Positions 16,868 to 26,413 of a DNA stretch of 28,747 nucleotides are shown in pieces; the stretch's first letter is position 1, and every line of letters begins with the position of its first letter. Source of the DNA: Bordetella parapertussis (GTDB lineage Bacteria; Pseudomonadota; Gammaproteobacteria; Burkholderiales; SG8-41). Below the pieces are notes generated by a model. The model did not search any database. It was not told the origin of the DNA and worked only from the letters and a program-made list of their open reading frames with translations. A program made the position numbers and the translations under genes. The stretch covers positions 1 to 28,747 of the forward strand of contig CAMBSS010000039.1 of NCBI GenBank assembly GCA_945870465.1, in the 5' to 3' direction.

Positions 16868-18130
16868 CTAGTGCTTCACATCCGCCGGAATCTGCGGCAG
16901 CGGCCCGCTGCGCAGGTTCAGCATGTGGCGTTCGCGCACCAGCGTCATGGTGACCGCGACGAACAGGCCGAACAGCACGATCACCGTGTAAATCGAGAAA
17001 TTGAATTTGATCAGCAGTGAGTAGACGCCGAGCATCGTCAGAATGCTCAGGTTCTCGTTGAAGTTCTGCACGGCGATCGAATGGCCGGCGCCCATCAGGA
17101 TATGGCCGCGATGCTGCAGCAGCGCGTTCATCGGCACCACGAAGAAACCGGCCAGCGCGCCAATCACCGTCATGATGGCCATCGCCGCATAGACGTCGCG
17201 CACGAAGATCAGGCTGATGGTAATGACGCCCATCGCGATGCCTACCGGCAGCACGTTGACGGCGCGGTGCAGCGGCACTACCTTCGCCGCGACGATGGCG
17301 CCTGCCGCAATGCCCACCGCGGTGATGCCCTGCATCATGGTCGCTTGCGACAGCGTATAGCCCAACGCGACCTCGGCCCATTTCAGCACGATGAACTGCA
17401 GGGTCGCGCCCGCGCCCCAGAAGAGCGTGGTGGTCGCCAGCGAAATCTGGCCGAGCTTGTCGGACCACAGGAGACGCGTGCAGTGCGCGAAGTCGGTAAT
17501 CAGATAAATCGGATTTTTGCGCGCAGGTTTGTGGTCGACCCCGGTGCGCGGCACATAGAGGTTGAAAATCGCCGCTATGATGTAGAGCGTGATGATCAGC
17601 GTGATGGCGATTTCGGGCGCGGTATCGATGCCCGTATCGAATTGCGGCAGGTCGATCTTCAGCAGTTTGGTCGATATCGCCTCGCTGATCAGCGCGCCGC
17701 CCAGGAGGGTGCCGAGAATGATGGAGCCCACGGTGAGGCCTTCGATCCAGCCGTTGGCGACCACCAGCTTGTGGTGCGGCAGATATTCGGTGAGGATGCC
17801 GTATTTCGCCGGCGAGTAGGCGGCAGCCCCCAGCCCGACCACGCCGTAGGCGATGAGTGGATGCACGCCGAACAGCATCATCGAGCAGCCGATGACTTTG
17901 ACCGTGTTCGAGATGAACATCACCTTGCCCTTGGGCAGGGCGTCGGCGAAAGCGCCGACAAACGGCGCCAGCACGACATAGGAAATGGTGAAAAAGAGCT
18001 TCAGCATCGGCGTCAGCCACGCCGGCGAATCAAGCAGCGCCAGAGTCGCAATGGCGGCGACCAGCAGCGCGTTGTCGGCCAGCGACGAGAAGAACTGCGC
18101 TGTCATGATGATGAAAAAACCGAACGGCAT
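16868..18130 (-). CDS. lplT: Lysophospholipid transporter LplT
   Basis: A 420-residue MFS protein matching LplT throughout: MTAQFFSSLADNALLVAAIA at the N-terminus, then LKLFFTISYVVLAPFVGAFA, AYSPAKYGILTEYLPHHKLV, ANGWIEGLTVGSIILGTLLG, FFVVPMNALLQHRGHILMGA and GHSIAVQNFNENLSILTMLG. LplT flips lysophosphatidylethanolamine across the inner membrane for re-acylation. The acyltransferase partner (aas) is not fused or adjacent. In related genomes lplT commonly sits beside alr and radA (recalled), as here, but with a LysR gene between. The start could be ATG 18130 or the in-frame ATG eight codons later; neither has a strong ribosome-binding site. Its 3' end abuts repeat D. Confidence 0.92.
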   Translation of the reverse strand: MPFGFFIIMTAQFFSSLADNALLVAAIATLALLDSPAWLTPMLKLFFTISYVVLAPFVGAFADALPKGKVMFISNTVKVIGCSMMLFGVHPLIAYGVVGLGAAAYSPAKYGILTEYLPHHKLVVANGWIEGLTVGSIILGTLLGGALISEAISTKLLKIDLPQFDTGIDTAPEIAITLIITLYIIAAIFNLYVPRTGVDHKPARKNPIYLITDFAHCTRLLWSDKLGQISLATTTLFWGAGATLQFIVLKWAEVALGYTLSQATMMQGITAVGIAAGAIVAAKVVPLHRAVNVLPVGIAMGVITISLIFVRDVYAAMAIMTVIGALAGFFVVPMNALLQHRGHILMGAGHSIAVQNFNENLSILTMLGVYSLLIKFNFSIYTVIVLFGLFVAVTMTLVRERHMLNLRSGPLPQIPADVKH

Positions 18131-18258
18131 GAAGGGGATGCGTGCCCTCTTATAAGGTGGAGCTTTATACCATAGTTTTATGGCGCAAGCGTCGGCTGGG
18201 GGCGGCCGCCAGTCATGACTTGGGGGAGGAATTGTGGTTGAATACCCCCCTGATTTTT

Positions 18259-18346
18259 GGAGAGACGAGAGACGATAGACGAGAGGCGGAGTTCATCAGG
18301 GCGGCCGGTTTCCCGCCTATCGTCTCTCGCCCCGCGTCTATCGGGA
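18259..18346. repeat. Short-period inverted repeat element E (GAGAGACGATA motif)
   Basis: Left arm 18259-18290 carries GAGAGACGA, GAGACGATAGACGA and GAGGCGGA units. Right arm 18311-18346 is the reverse complement (CGCCTATCGTCTCTCG, then GCGTCTATCGGGA). It ends four bases before the lysR ATG, occupying the position of a ribosome-binding site. The rest of the divergent region (18131-18258) holds no gene I can support. Confidence 0.78.
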
Positions 18347-18350
18347 TTCC

Positions 18351-19271
18351 ATGGCCGATCGCAGATTGCAGGTTTTTCACACCGTCGCCCGGCAGTTGAG
18401 CTTTACCAAGGCGGCCGAGCAGCTCTTCATGACGCAGCCGGCGGTGACTTTCCAGGTCAAGCAGCTGGAAGAGCATTTCAGCGCGCGGCTCTTTGAGCGC
18501 AGCCACGGCAAAATCGCGCTGACGCCGGCGGGCGAACTGGTGCTCGATTACGCGGAGCGCATCCTCGGCCTGTCGGCCGAACTCGACAAGCGCGTGAGCG
18601 AACTCACCGGCGCCGTCAGCGGGCCATTGCTGCTCGGCTGCAGCATGACGATCGCCGAATTCATCCTGCCGCGCGTGCTTGGCGAATTCAAGGCGCGCCA
18701 TCCGCAGGTGCAGACGCACATGACGGTCGCCAATTCCGAAATCATCGAAATGCGCGTGGCCGATCACACGCTCGATCTCGGCTTGATCGAGTCGCCGTCG
18801 CATCTGCCGGGCCTGCATACCGAGGAGTGCTGCGACGACGAACTCGTGATGATATGCGCGCCGGAATACAAGTTCGCCAAACTCAAGACCATCACCGCGG
18901 CGCAGATCGCCGGCGAGCCGTACATAAGCCGTGAAAGCGGCTCGGGCACGCGCCAGTTTGCCGACAATTATTTTCGCCAGGCGGGGGTTGCTCCCGAAGA
19001 TCTGAACATCGTGATGGAACTCGGCAGCCCCGAGGCGATCAAGGGCGTGGTGGAGACCGGCATCGGCGTCGCGATCATGTCGAGCGCCACGGTGGCCAAG
19101 GAGCTGAAGTTGGGTTCGCTGACGGCCGTTCCGCTTGAGCCGCGCCTGATGCGCACGCTGTCGCTGGTCTACCCGCGCGAAAAATTCCGCTCGCGCCTGC
19201 TGTCCACTTTTGTCGAGTTCGCGACCGGCAAGATGCGCACGATGGCAAAGCTAGGAGGCGGTGAGTCGTGA
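18351..19271 (+). CDS. LysR family transcriptional regulator
   Basis: A 306-residue LTTR. The winged helix-turn-helix spans residues 1-62 (LQVFHTVARQLSFTKAAEQL, FMTQPAVTFQVKQLEEHFSA, FERSHGKIALTPAGE), followed by an effector-binding domain with SGPLLLGCSMTIAEFILPRV, LDLGLIESP, PYISRESGSGTRQFADNYF and VETGIGVAIMSS. The ESGSGTR segment resembles the CysB/CbbR branch, but no target can be assigned. It is divergent from lplT and co-directional with alr. The ATG follows repeat E directly, with no visible Shine-Dalgarno sequence. The stop codon (19269-19271) lies inside the left arm of repeat G. Confidence 0.9.
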   Translation: MADRRLQVFHTVARQLSFTKAAEQLFMTQPAVTFQVKQLEEHFSARLFERSHGKIALTPAGELVLDYAERILGLSAELDKRVSELTGAVSGPLLLGCSMTIAEFILPRVLGEFKARHPQVQTHMTVANSEIIEMRVADHTLDLGLIESPSHLPGLHTEECCDDELVMICAPEYKFAKLKTITAAQIAGEPYISRESGSGTRQFADNYFRQAGVAPEDLNIVMELGSPEAIKGVVETGIGVAIMSSATVAKELKLGSLTAVPLEPRLMRTLSLVYPREKFRSRLLSTFVEFATGKMRTMAKLGGGES

Positions 19272-19410
19272 GGGGGTAAAGGGTGTTTGAAATTTCGAGA
19301 GACGCCAGGCGAGAGACGAGAGGCGGAAACCCGTCTATCTTCTATCCCGCTTCTTCCTCTTTCCAGTTTCCTGCACACTCCCTCACTCCTCACGCCTAAC
19401 CCCTCACGCC
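19261..19410. repeat. Nested short-period inverted repeats F and G between lysR and alr
   Basis: Two elements lie one inside the other. The outer pair G is 19261-19285 (GTGAGTCGTGAGGGGG) with reverse complement 19381-19410 (CTCACTCCTCACG, CCCCTCACGCC). The inner pair F is 19294-19327 (GAGAGACGCCAGGCGAGAGA, GAGAGGCGG) with 19328-19350 (CCGTCTATCTTCTATCCCGC). F shares the motif of D and E; G is a different motif. G begins within the last codons of lysR and ends seven bases before the alr ATG. Confidence 0.72.
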
Positions 19411-19417
19411 TCCAACC

Positions 19418-20482
19418 ATGCGCCCAATCAAAGCCATCATTAGCGCCGCGGCGCTGCGCCACAACCTCGGCGTGGTGCGCAGGGCGGCGCCGCGTTCGCG
19501 CGTGTTCGCGGTTATCAAGGCCAACGCCTATGGACATGGCGTGACGCGCGCGGCGCGCGCGTTCGAGGCGGCAGACGGCATCGCGCTGCTTGAAATCGAA
19601 GCCGCGGTGCGCTTGCGCGAAGGCGGATATGCGAAGCGCCTCGCTTTGCTCGAAGGATTGTTCGAGAGCTCCGAGGTGGCGGTGGCCGCCAGGCACGATC
19701 TCGCCGTCGTGGTCCATAACCACGAGCAGTTGCGAATGCTCGATGCGGCGCCGGCCGGCGCGCGCCTCGACGTCATGCTCAAGATCAATACCGGCATGAA
19801 CCGGCTCGGCTTCACGCCGCCCGACGCGCTGGTGGCGCGCGAGCTATTAAAAAAGCATCGCGCGGTAAAGCAGCTGACGCTGATGACGCATTTCGCGACC
19901 GCCGATGACGCACGCGGCGTCGCCTGGCAGATACAGGTCTTCGAGCAAATCGCCGCCGGCCAGCAGTTGGAGCGTTCGATTGCCAATTCGGCAGCCATTC
20001 TGCGTTTTCCGGACACGCACGCGGACTGGGTGCGCCCGGGCATCATGCTCTACGGCTGCACGCCGTTTGCGGATGTCACGGCGCAGGAACTCGGCTTGAG
20101 GCCGGCCATGACGCTGGCAAGTGAAATCATTTCCGTGCAGGACTTGCGCGGCGGCGACCGCATCGGCTATGCCGGTACTTTCGAAGCCACGCAGACTATG
20201 CGCATCGGCACCGTCGCCTGCGGTTATGCCGACGGCTACCCGCGCCATGCGCCGACCGGCACCCCGGTGCTGGTCGACGGCATCCGCACGCGCACGCTGG
20301 GACGCGTGTCGATGGACATGTTGTGCGTGGACCTGACCCCCGTTCCCGCCGCTCGCGTCGGCACCGCGGTCGAATTGTGGGGGGAGGCGTTGCCGGCCGA
20401 CGAGGTTGCCGCCGCCGCCGGCACCGTGAGCTACGAATTGATCTGCGCGCTCGCGCCGCGCGTTCCCGTATTTGAAGCCTGA
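19418..20482 (+). CDS. alr: Alanine racemase
   Basis: A 354-residue fold-type III PLP enzyme interconverting L- and D-alanine for peptidoglycan. The PLP lysine lies in VIKANAYGHG (K34), the catalytic tyrosine in RIGYAGTF (Y251), and the family shows MLKINTGMNRLGF, THFATAD, ANSAAILRFPD, WVRPGIMLYG, ACGYADGYPRHAP and GRVSMDMLCVDL. Length is normal. It is followed after 44 bases by a DUF4118 membrane protein and then radA. The 5' leader consists almost entirely of repeat G, and I see no ribosome-binding site before the ATG. Confidence 0.96.
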   Translation: MRPIKAIISAAALRHNLGVVRRAAPRSRVFAVIKANAYGHGVTRAARAFEAADGIALLEIEAAVRLREGGYAKRLALLEGLFESSEVAVAARHDLAVVVHNHEQLRMLDAAPAGARLDVMLKINTGMNRLGFTPPDALVARELLKKHRAVKQLTLMTHFATADDARGVAWQIQVFEQIAAGQQLERSIANSAAILRFPDTHADWVRPGIMLYGCTPFADVTAQELGLRPAMTLASEIISVQDLRGGDRIGYAGTFEATQTMRIGTVACGYADGYPRHAPTGTPVLVDGIRTRTLGRVSMDMLCVDLTPVPAARVGTAVELWGEALPADEVAAAAGTVSYELICALAPRVPVFEA

Positions 20483-20526
20483 GCGCCGGTAATGAAAAGC
20501 CCCAACTGCGGGTGTATTATCCGGCA

Positions 20527-21489
20527 ATGAGCACTCAGCAGATCACGGGGGAAGGCGCGCTGCCGTCAGCCCCGCACAGTCATCAGGTGTGGCCGTTCCG
20601 GCGCTCGGCCGCGATGCGCTACGGCGTGGCTGTGCTCGCCGTGCTGATAGCGTTCGCGATCCGTTACATGATTTACGGCGATCTGCAGAACCGGCTGGTA
20701 TTCACTTTTTTCGTGCCGGCGGCGATGGTGGCGGTCTGGTACGGCGGGCTCGGCCCAGGCATACTCGCGACGGTGCTGGGATTGCTGCTCGGCGATTATT
20801 TTTTCATGATGTCGCGCACGGCGTTGTGGCCGCTCGGCCACCGCGAGTCGCTCGCGATCGGCGCTTACGCGGTGACCACGCTGCTATGCGTCATGCTGTG
20901 CGAGCGGCTGCATCGCCGCATACGCACGTTCGAGCGCGCGCTCGAGCAGGAGCGGCATCACAAAAATATCCCGTTGTGCCCGGAGGCGCAGGAATTTGCC
21001 GAGTACCTAACGCGCTATTACGCATTGCCCAATCACCATCTTTACGCTTATCCGAGCTGGCCGTACCGGCGCCCTGTCATGCTGCGCTTCGGCGTGGCGC
21101 TCGGCGTAGTGGCCGTGGCATTTTTATTGCGCTATTACCTGTTCGGCACGCAGGACACCCGCCTGGCGTTCATTTTCTTCGTGCCGGCGGCCATCGTGGC
21201 AGTTTGGTACGGCGGCATGCTGTCCGGCCTGCTTGCTGCCACCGCAGGACTGATGCTGGGCGATTATTTCTTTCTGACCGACCATGAAGCGCTGGGCGCG
21301 GTGCTTGAATCCGAGCGCCTGCAGATCGGCCTCTACGCGGTAATGACGACCTTGTGCGTGATGTTGTTCGAGAACCTGCACGAGCGCGTGCGCCGCCTCG
21401 AACACGCGTTTGACCGCGCGCGCCATCATCATCCGCACGCCGCTGGGATGGCGCACGGCGGGACCTCCGGCGCGTCAGCGGCGCACTGA
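20527..21489 (+). CDS. Tandem DUF4118 membrane protein without kinase domain
   Basis: A 320-residue protein built from two copies of a DUF4118 unit, the membrane module normally found at the front of KdpD-type sensor kinases. Copy 1 (about residues 28-140) has IRYMIYGDLQNRLVFTFFVP, AAMVAVWYGG and LLLGDYFFM. Copy 2 (about 185-310) repeats it as LRYYLFGTQDTRLAFIFFVP, AAIVAVWYGG and LMLGDYFFL. Each copy has three to four membrane segments and ends in a charged helix (CERLHRRIRTFERALEQERH; FENLHERVRRLEHAFDRARH). No dimerisation, kinase or receiver domain follows; the C-terminus is His-rich. The function is unknown; a membrane sensor or scaffold is a guess. The ATG at 20527 is preferred over GTG 20512. 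Confidence 0.8.
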   Translation: MSTQQITGEGALPSAPHSHQVWPFRRSAAMRYGVAVLAVLIAFAIRYMIYGDLQNRLVFTFFVPAAMVAVWYGGLGPGILATVLGLLLGDYFFMMSRTALWPLGHRESLAIGAYAVTTLLCVMLCERLHRRIRTFERALEQERHHKNIPLCPEAQEFAEYLTRYYALPNHHLYAYPSWPYRRPVMLRFGVALGVVAVAFLLRYYLFGTQDTRLAFIFFVPAAIVAVWYGGMLSGLLAATAGLMLGDYFFLTDHEALGAVLESERLQIGLYAVMTTLCVMLFENLHERVRRLEHAFDRARHHHPHAAGMAHGGTSGASAAH

Positions 21490-21556
21490 AAATTTCGCGC
21501 GCAGGCAGGCGCCCGCACCTGGCGCCGCACGCAGCATAGACCGTCACGATACCGGT

Positions 21557-22930
<1,374 letters not shown>

Positions 22931-23095
22931 GTCCGCGGGTGATCGCCTGTTGCTTATAGCTGCTGCTCCTTGTAGAGTCGCGCCGAGCACTGGAAATTGC
23001 GTCAGGTTTCATCTTGAAGAATTGAGTTGCGTCGACACAGAGCGACCGCTCCCGCCCTAATGTCGGGGATGGGGGCGCGGAGGAGAACTCCAAGC

Positions 23096-24739
23096 ATGGC
23101 ACGCGGCAATCCCTACAACACGGGGCTCGACAAGAACGCGGCGAATTACACGCCGCTGTCGCCGTTGTCGCTCATCGCGCGCACCGCCTATGTTTATCCG
23201 CAGCGCGTTGCCGTCATCCACGGCGATTGGCGGCTCACCTGGGCTGAGGTTTACGCACGCTGCCGCCGACTGGCTTCTGCTTTGAAGAAACATGGCGTCG
23301 GCGCCGGCGAGACCGTGGCCGCGATGCTGCCCAATATTCCGGCCATGTACGAAGCGCATTTCGGCGTCGCAATGGCGGGCGCGGTATTGAATGCGCTTAA
23401 TACCCGGCTTGATGCCGATGCCATTGCGTTCATGCTCGACCATGGTGAAGCCAAAGTACTCATCACCGACCGCGAATTTTCGGCCACCATCGCCAACGCG
23501 CTCACCAAGGTCAAAAACAAGCCGCTGGTGATCGACGTCGACGATCCGGCTTACAGCGGCGGCGAACTGCTCGGCGCCATGAACTACGAACAATTCATCG
23601 CGCAGGGCGAGCCGGAGTTTGCATGGTTTCTGCCCGCCGACGAATGGGACGCCATTTCGCTCAACTACACTTCGGGCACTACCGGGAACCCCAAGGGCGT
23701 GGTCTATCACCATCGCGGCGCGTACCTGAACGCGATTTCCAACATCGTCAGCTGGGGCATGCCGCCGCATGCGGTGTACTTGTGGACGCTGCCGATGTTT
23801 CACTGCAACGGCTGGTGTTTTCCGTGGACGATGGCGGCCAATGCCGGTAGCAACGTGTGTTTGCGCAAAGTCGACGCGAAAACCATATTCGACCTCATGC
23901 GCGAGCATGGCGTCACGCATTACTGCGGCGCGCCCATCGTGCACAACACGCTCATCAACTCGCCGGCCGAGTGGAAGGAAGGCATCGCGCAGACGGTGAA
24001 CTGTCTCGTTGCCGGCGCGGCGCCGCCGGGCACGGTGATCGAAGGCATGCAGAAAATGGGTTTCAATTTGACGCACGTATACGGCCTGACCGAAACCTAC
24101 GGCCCCGCGGCCGTGTGCTCCAAGCACCCCGAGTGGGACGCGTTGCCGCTCGCCGAGCAGGTCAGGCTCAACGGCCGCCAGGGCGTGTGGTACCACCTGC
24201 AGCAGGGCATGACGGTGATGGACCCGGCGACCATGCAGCCCGTGCCGTGGGACGGTGAGACCATGGGCGAAATCATGTTCCGCGGCAATATCACGATGAA
24301 AGGCTATCTGAAGAACCCGCAGGCGACGGATGACGCGTTCGGCGGCGGCTGGTTTCACAGCGGGGACCTCGCCGTCATGCACGCCGACGGTTACGTGAAG
24401 ATCAAGGACCGCTCCAAGGACGTCATTATCTCCGGCGGCGAGAACATCTCGTCGCTGGAGGTCGAGGACGTGCTGTGCCGGCATGCGGCGGTGCTGATGG
24501 CGGCGGTCGTCGCGCAGCCTGATGCAAAATGGGGCGAGGTCCCGTGCGCATTCGTCGAGCTCAAAACCGGGGCGCAGCCTACCGAGCAGGAGATCATCGA
24601 CTTCTGCCGTACCAATATAGCGCGCTTCAAGGTGCCGAAAAAAATCATTTTCGGGGTGTTGCCGAAAACTTCTACGGGTAAAGTCCAAAAGTTCCTTTTG
24701 CGTGAGCAGGCGAAGTCGGCCGCGGCGATAGATTCTTAA
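23096..24739 (+). CDS. AMP-forming acyl-CoA synthetase
   Basis: A 547-residue ANL-superfamily ligase that activates a carboxylic acid through an acyl-adenylate to its CoA ester. Visible motifs are YTSGTTGNPKGVVYHHRG (P-loop, about 191-208), LPMFHCNGWCFPW, GLTETYGPAA, GWFHSGDLAVMHADGYVKIK, DRSKDVIISGGENISSLEVE and the adenylation lysine in PKTSTGKVQK (K529). It resembles the medium-chain/DmdB-like branch; the acyl substrate is unknown. The ATG at 23096 is preceded by GGAGGA and fits family length; upstream ATGs in the same frame are not supported. It sits 156 bases before a LIV-type importer on the same strand, suggesting that the imported compound is a carboxylate activated here. The 165 bases upstream (22931-23095) show no other feature. 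Confidence 0.9.
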   Translation: MARGNPYNTGLDKNAANYTPLSPLSLIARTAYVYPQRVAVIHGDWRLTWAEVYARCRRLASALKKHGVGAGETVAAMLPNIPAMYEAHFGVAMAGAVLNALNTRLDADAIAFMLDHGEAKVLITDREFSATIANALTKVKNKPLVIDVDDPAYSGGELLGAMNYEQFIAQGEPEFAWFLPADEWDAISLNYTSGTTGNPKGVVYHHRGAYLNAISNIVSWGMPPHAVYLWTLPMFHCNGWCFPWTMAANAGSNVCLRKVDAKTIFDLMREHGVTHYCGAPIVHNTLINSPAEWKEGIAQTVNCLVAGAAPPGTVIEGMQKMGFNLTHVYGLTETYGPAAVCSKHPEWDALPLAEQVRLNGRQGVWYHLQQGMTVMDPATMQPVPWDGETMGEIMFRGNITMKGYLKNPQATDDAFGGGWFHSGDLAVMHADGYVKIKDRSKDVIISGGENISSLEVEDVLCRHAAVLMAAVVAQPDAKWGEVPCAFVELKTGAQPTEQEIIDFCRTNIARFKVPKKIIFGVLPKTSTGKVQKFLLREQAKSAAAIDS

Positions 24740-24753
24740 AACAAGAAAGCAGG

Positions 24754-24883
24754 AAACCGCCGATGAACGCCGATAGACGCCGATGAAGATCAAATTCAAC
24801 CATTCTCGGGATGACGTTTTGTTTTTATCGGCGTTAATCGGCGTACCCCTCAAGGGGGTATTAAAAAGAATTAATCGGCGGTT
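24754..24883. repeat. Short-period inverted repeat element C (CGCCGATGAA motif) with nested insertion
   Basis: Left arm 24754-24790 contains CCGCCGATGAACGCCGATAG and a further CGCCGATGA unit (10-base period). Right arm 24827-24883 is the reverse complement, ATCGGCGTTA repeated, but interrupted by 27 extra bases at 24844-24870. Removing them restores three uninterrupted copies. It ends 12 bases before the livG ATG. Same architecture as elements A, B, D, E and F, with a different motif. Confidence 0.78.
24844..24870. repeat. 27-nt palindromic insertion within repeat C
   Basis: TACCCC (24844-24849) and GGGGTA (24855-24860) form a perfect 6-base stem with loop TCAAG, followed by TTAAAAAGAA. The block sits inside an otherwise regular 10-base tandem repeat (ATCGGCG before it, TTAATCGGCGG after), so it was probably added later. 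It could also act as a weak transcription barrier; no T-tract follows on the plus strand. Confidence 0.6.
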
Positions 24884-24895
24884 GCATTGACAGGC

Positions 24896-25678
24896 ATGAG
24901 CAGCGACAGCGATTACATCCTCGAAACGAAGAACCTCGTCAAGGAGTTCAAGGGCTTCGTTGCGGTCAATGACGTGAGCCTCAAGGTCAGGCGCGGCAGC
25001 ATACACGCGCTGATCGGCCCCAACGGCGCCGGCAAGACGACGTGCTTCAACCTGCTGACCAAGTTTCTTGAGCCCACGCGCGGCAGCATTCATTTCAACG
25101 GCATCGACATCACCGGCGAGAAGCCGGCCGAGATCGCGCGCCGCGGCATCATCCGCTCGTTCCAGATCTCGGCGGTGTTTCCGCACCTGACGGTGCTCGA
25201 AAACGTGCGTATCGGTTTGCAGCGCAAGCTCGGCACCTCGTTTCATTTCTGGAAATCGGCGCGCACGCTGGATACGCTTAACGCGCGCGCCATGGAATTG
25301 CTGGAGTCGGTCGATCTCGCCACGTTCGCCGATACCGTGACGGTCGAACTGCCGTATGGCCGCAAGCGTGCGCTGGAGATTGCGACCACGCTGGCGCTCG
25401 ATCCCGAGTTGATGTTGCTCGACGAACCGACGCAGGGCATGGGGCATGAAGACGTCGGCCGCGTCGTCGAACTGATCCGCAAGGTTGCCACCGGGCGCAC
25501 CATCATGATGGTCGAGCACAATCTCAACGTGGTCGCCAATCTGTCCAGTACGATCACGGTGCTGGCGCGCGGCGCGATCCTCGCCGAGGGTCCGTACGCC
25601 GAAGTCTCGAAAAATCCGCGCGTGCTTGAAGCCTACGTCGGATCCAGCGATGTCGATACGGCGGCCGCTCATGGATAA
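24896..25678 (+). CDS. livG: LIV-type (HAAT family) ABC transporter ATP-binding protein, LivG-like
   Basis: A 260-residue ATPase of the branched-chain amino acid/HAAT importer family: FVAVNDVSLKVRRGSIHALI, Walker A GPNGAGKTT (K47), GIIRSFQISAVFPHLTVLEN, signature region LPYGRKRALEIATTLALDPE and Walker B LMLLDEPTQGMGHED, then MMVEHNLNVVANLSSTITVL. The usual signature LSYGQQRRLEIA is changed to LPYGRKRALEIA. It energises uptake with the LivF-like partner, which starts eight bases before this stop. Substrates of such systems include amino acids, aromatic acids, urea and other carboxylates. ATG 24896 is chosen over TTG 24887; no clear ribosome-binding site is seen because repeat C occupies the leader. 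Confidence 0.9.
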   Translation: MSSDSDYILETKNLVKEFKGFVAVNDVSLKVRRGSIHALIGPNGAGKTTCFNLLTKFLEPTRGSIHFNGIDITGEKPAEIARRGIIRSFQISAVFPHLTVLENVRIGLQRKLGTSFHFWKSARTLDTLNARAMELLESVDLATFADTVTVELPYGRKRALEIATTLALDPELMLLDEPTQGMGHEDVGRVVELIRKVATGRTIMMVEHNLNVVANLSSTITVLARGAILAEGPYAEVSKNPRVLEAYVGSSDVDTAAAHG

Positions 25679-26393
25679 CGCAAGCCAGGCCGGCAGCGAA
25701 CTGTTGCGCGTGACCGACCTGCACGCGTTTTACGGCGAGTCGCACATCCTGCACGGCATCGACTTCGTGGTGAATCGCGGCGAAGTGGTGACGCTGCTGG
25801 GGCGCAATGGCGCCGGGCGCACGACGACGCTGCGCGCGATTCTCGGCCTCACCGGCAAGCGCGCGGGTTCCATCATGATCAACGGCCGCGAATCGATCGG
25901 CATGGCGACGCATGAGATCGCGCACCTCGGCATCGGTTATTGCCCCGAGGAGCGCGGCATATTCGCCAGCCTCTCAGCCGAGGAAAACCTGCTGCTGCCG
26001 CCCGCGGTGGCGAGCGGCGGCATGAGCGTGGACGAAATCTACGCCATGTTTCCGAATCTTAAAGAGCGGCGCGCGAGCCCCGGCATGCGGCTTTCCGGTG
26101 GCGAACAGCAGATGCTGGCCATCGCGCGCATCCTGCGCACCGGCGCCAAGCTCCTGCTGCTGGATGAAATCAGCGAGGGCCTGGCGCCCGTTATCGTGCA
26201 GACGTTGGGGCGAGTAATACGCACCTTAAAGGAGCGCGGCTACACGATTATCATCGTCGAGCAGAATTTCCGCTTCGCCGCGCCGCTCGCCGACCGTCAC
26301 TATGTTATAGAACATGGCCGCATAGTCGAAACGGTTACAATGCCCGAATTAGATAAAAAAATGGACCGGTTGCACGTTTTGCTTGGAGTCTAA
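25671..26393 (+). CDS. livF: LIV-type ABC transporter ATP-binding protein, LivF-like, with Walker A Lys to Arg
   Basis: A 240-residue ATPase pairing with the LivG-like protein: LHAFYGESHILHGIDF, GIGYCPEERGIFASLSAEEN, signature MRLSGGEQQMLAIARILRTG, Walker B LLLLDEISEGLAPVIVQTLG and the H-loop equivalent IIIVEQNFRFAAPLADRHYV. The Walker A reads GRNGAGRTTT, with Arg50 replacing the usual lysine (codon CGC at 25818-25820). I recall this variant in some LivF-like proteins, so it may be tolerated, with LivG carrying the main ATP hydrolysis. The start overlaps livG by eight bases, indicating coupled translation. The substrate-binding protein follows after 20 bases. Confidence 0.9.
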   Translation: MDNASQAGSELLRVTDLHAFYGESHILHGIDFVVNRGEVVTLLGRNGAGRTTTLRAILGLTGKRAGSIMINGRESIGMATHEIAHLGIGYCPEERGIFASLSAEENLLLPPAVASGGMSVDEIYAMFPNLKERRASPGMRLSGGEQQMLAIARILRTGAKLLLLDEISEGLAPVIVQTLGRVIRTLKERGYTIIIVEQNFRFAAPLADRHYVIEHGRIVETVTMPELDKKMDRLHVLLGV

Positions 26394-26413
26394 TTCTCAA
26401 CGGAGGCACTACC

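Noticed and set aside
24844..24870. Rho-independent terminator after the acyl-CoA ligase
   Set aside because: The stem is only six base pairs and is followed by A-rich rather than T-rich sequence on the plus strand; better explained as an insertion in the repeat.
23057..25672. 871-codon open frame on the minus strand
   Set aside because: It lies antisense to the acyl-CoA ligase and livG, which have full family motifs. Its translation is Arg/His/Asp-rich and low in family-like motifs, typical of antisense frames in high-GC DNA.
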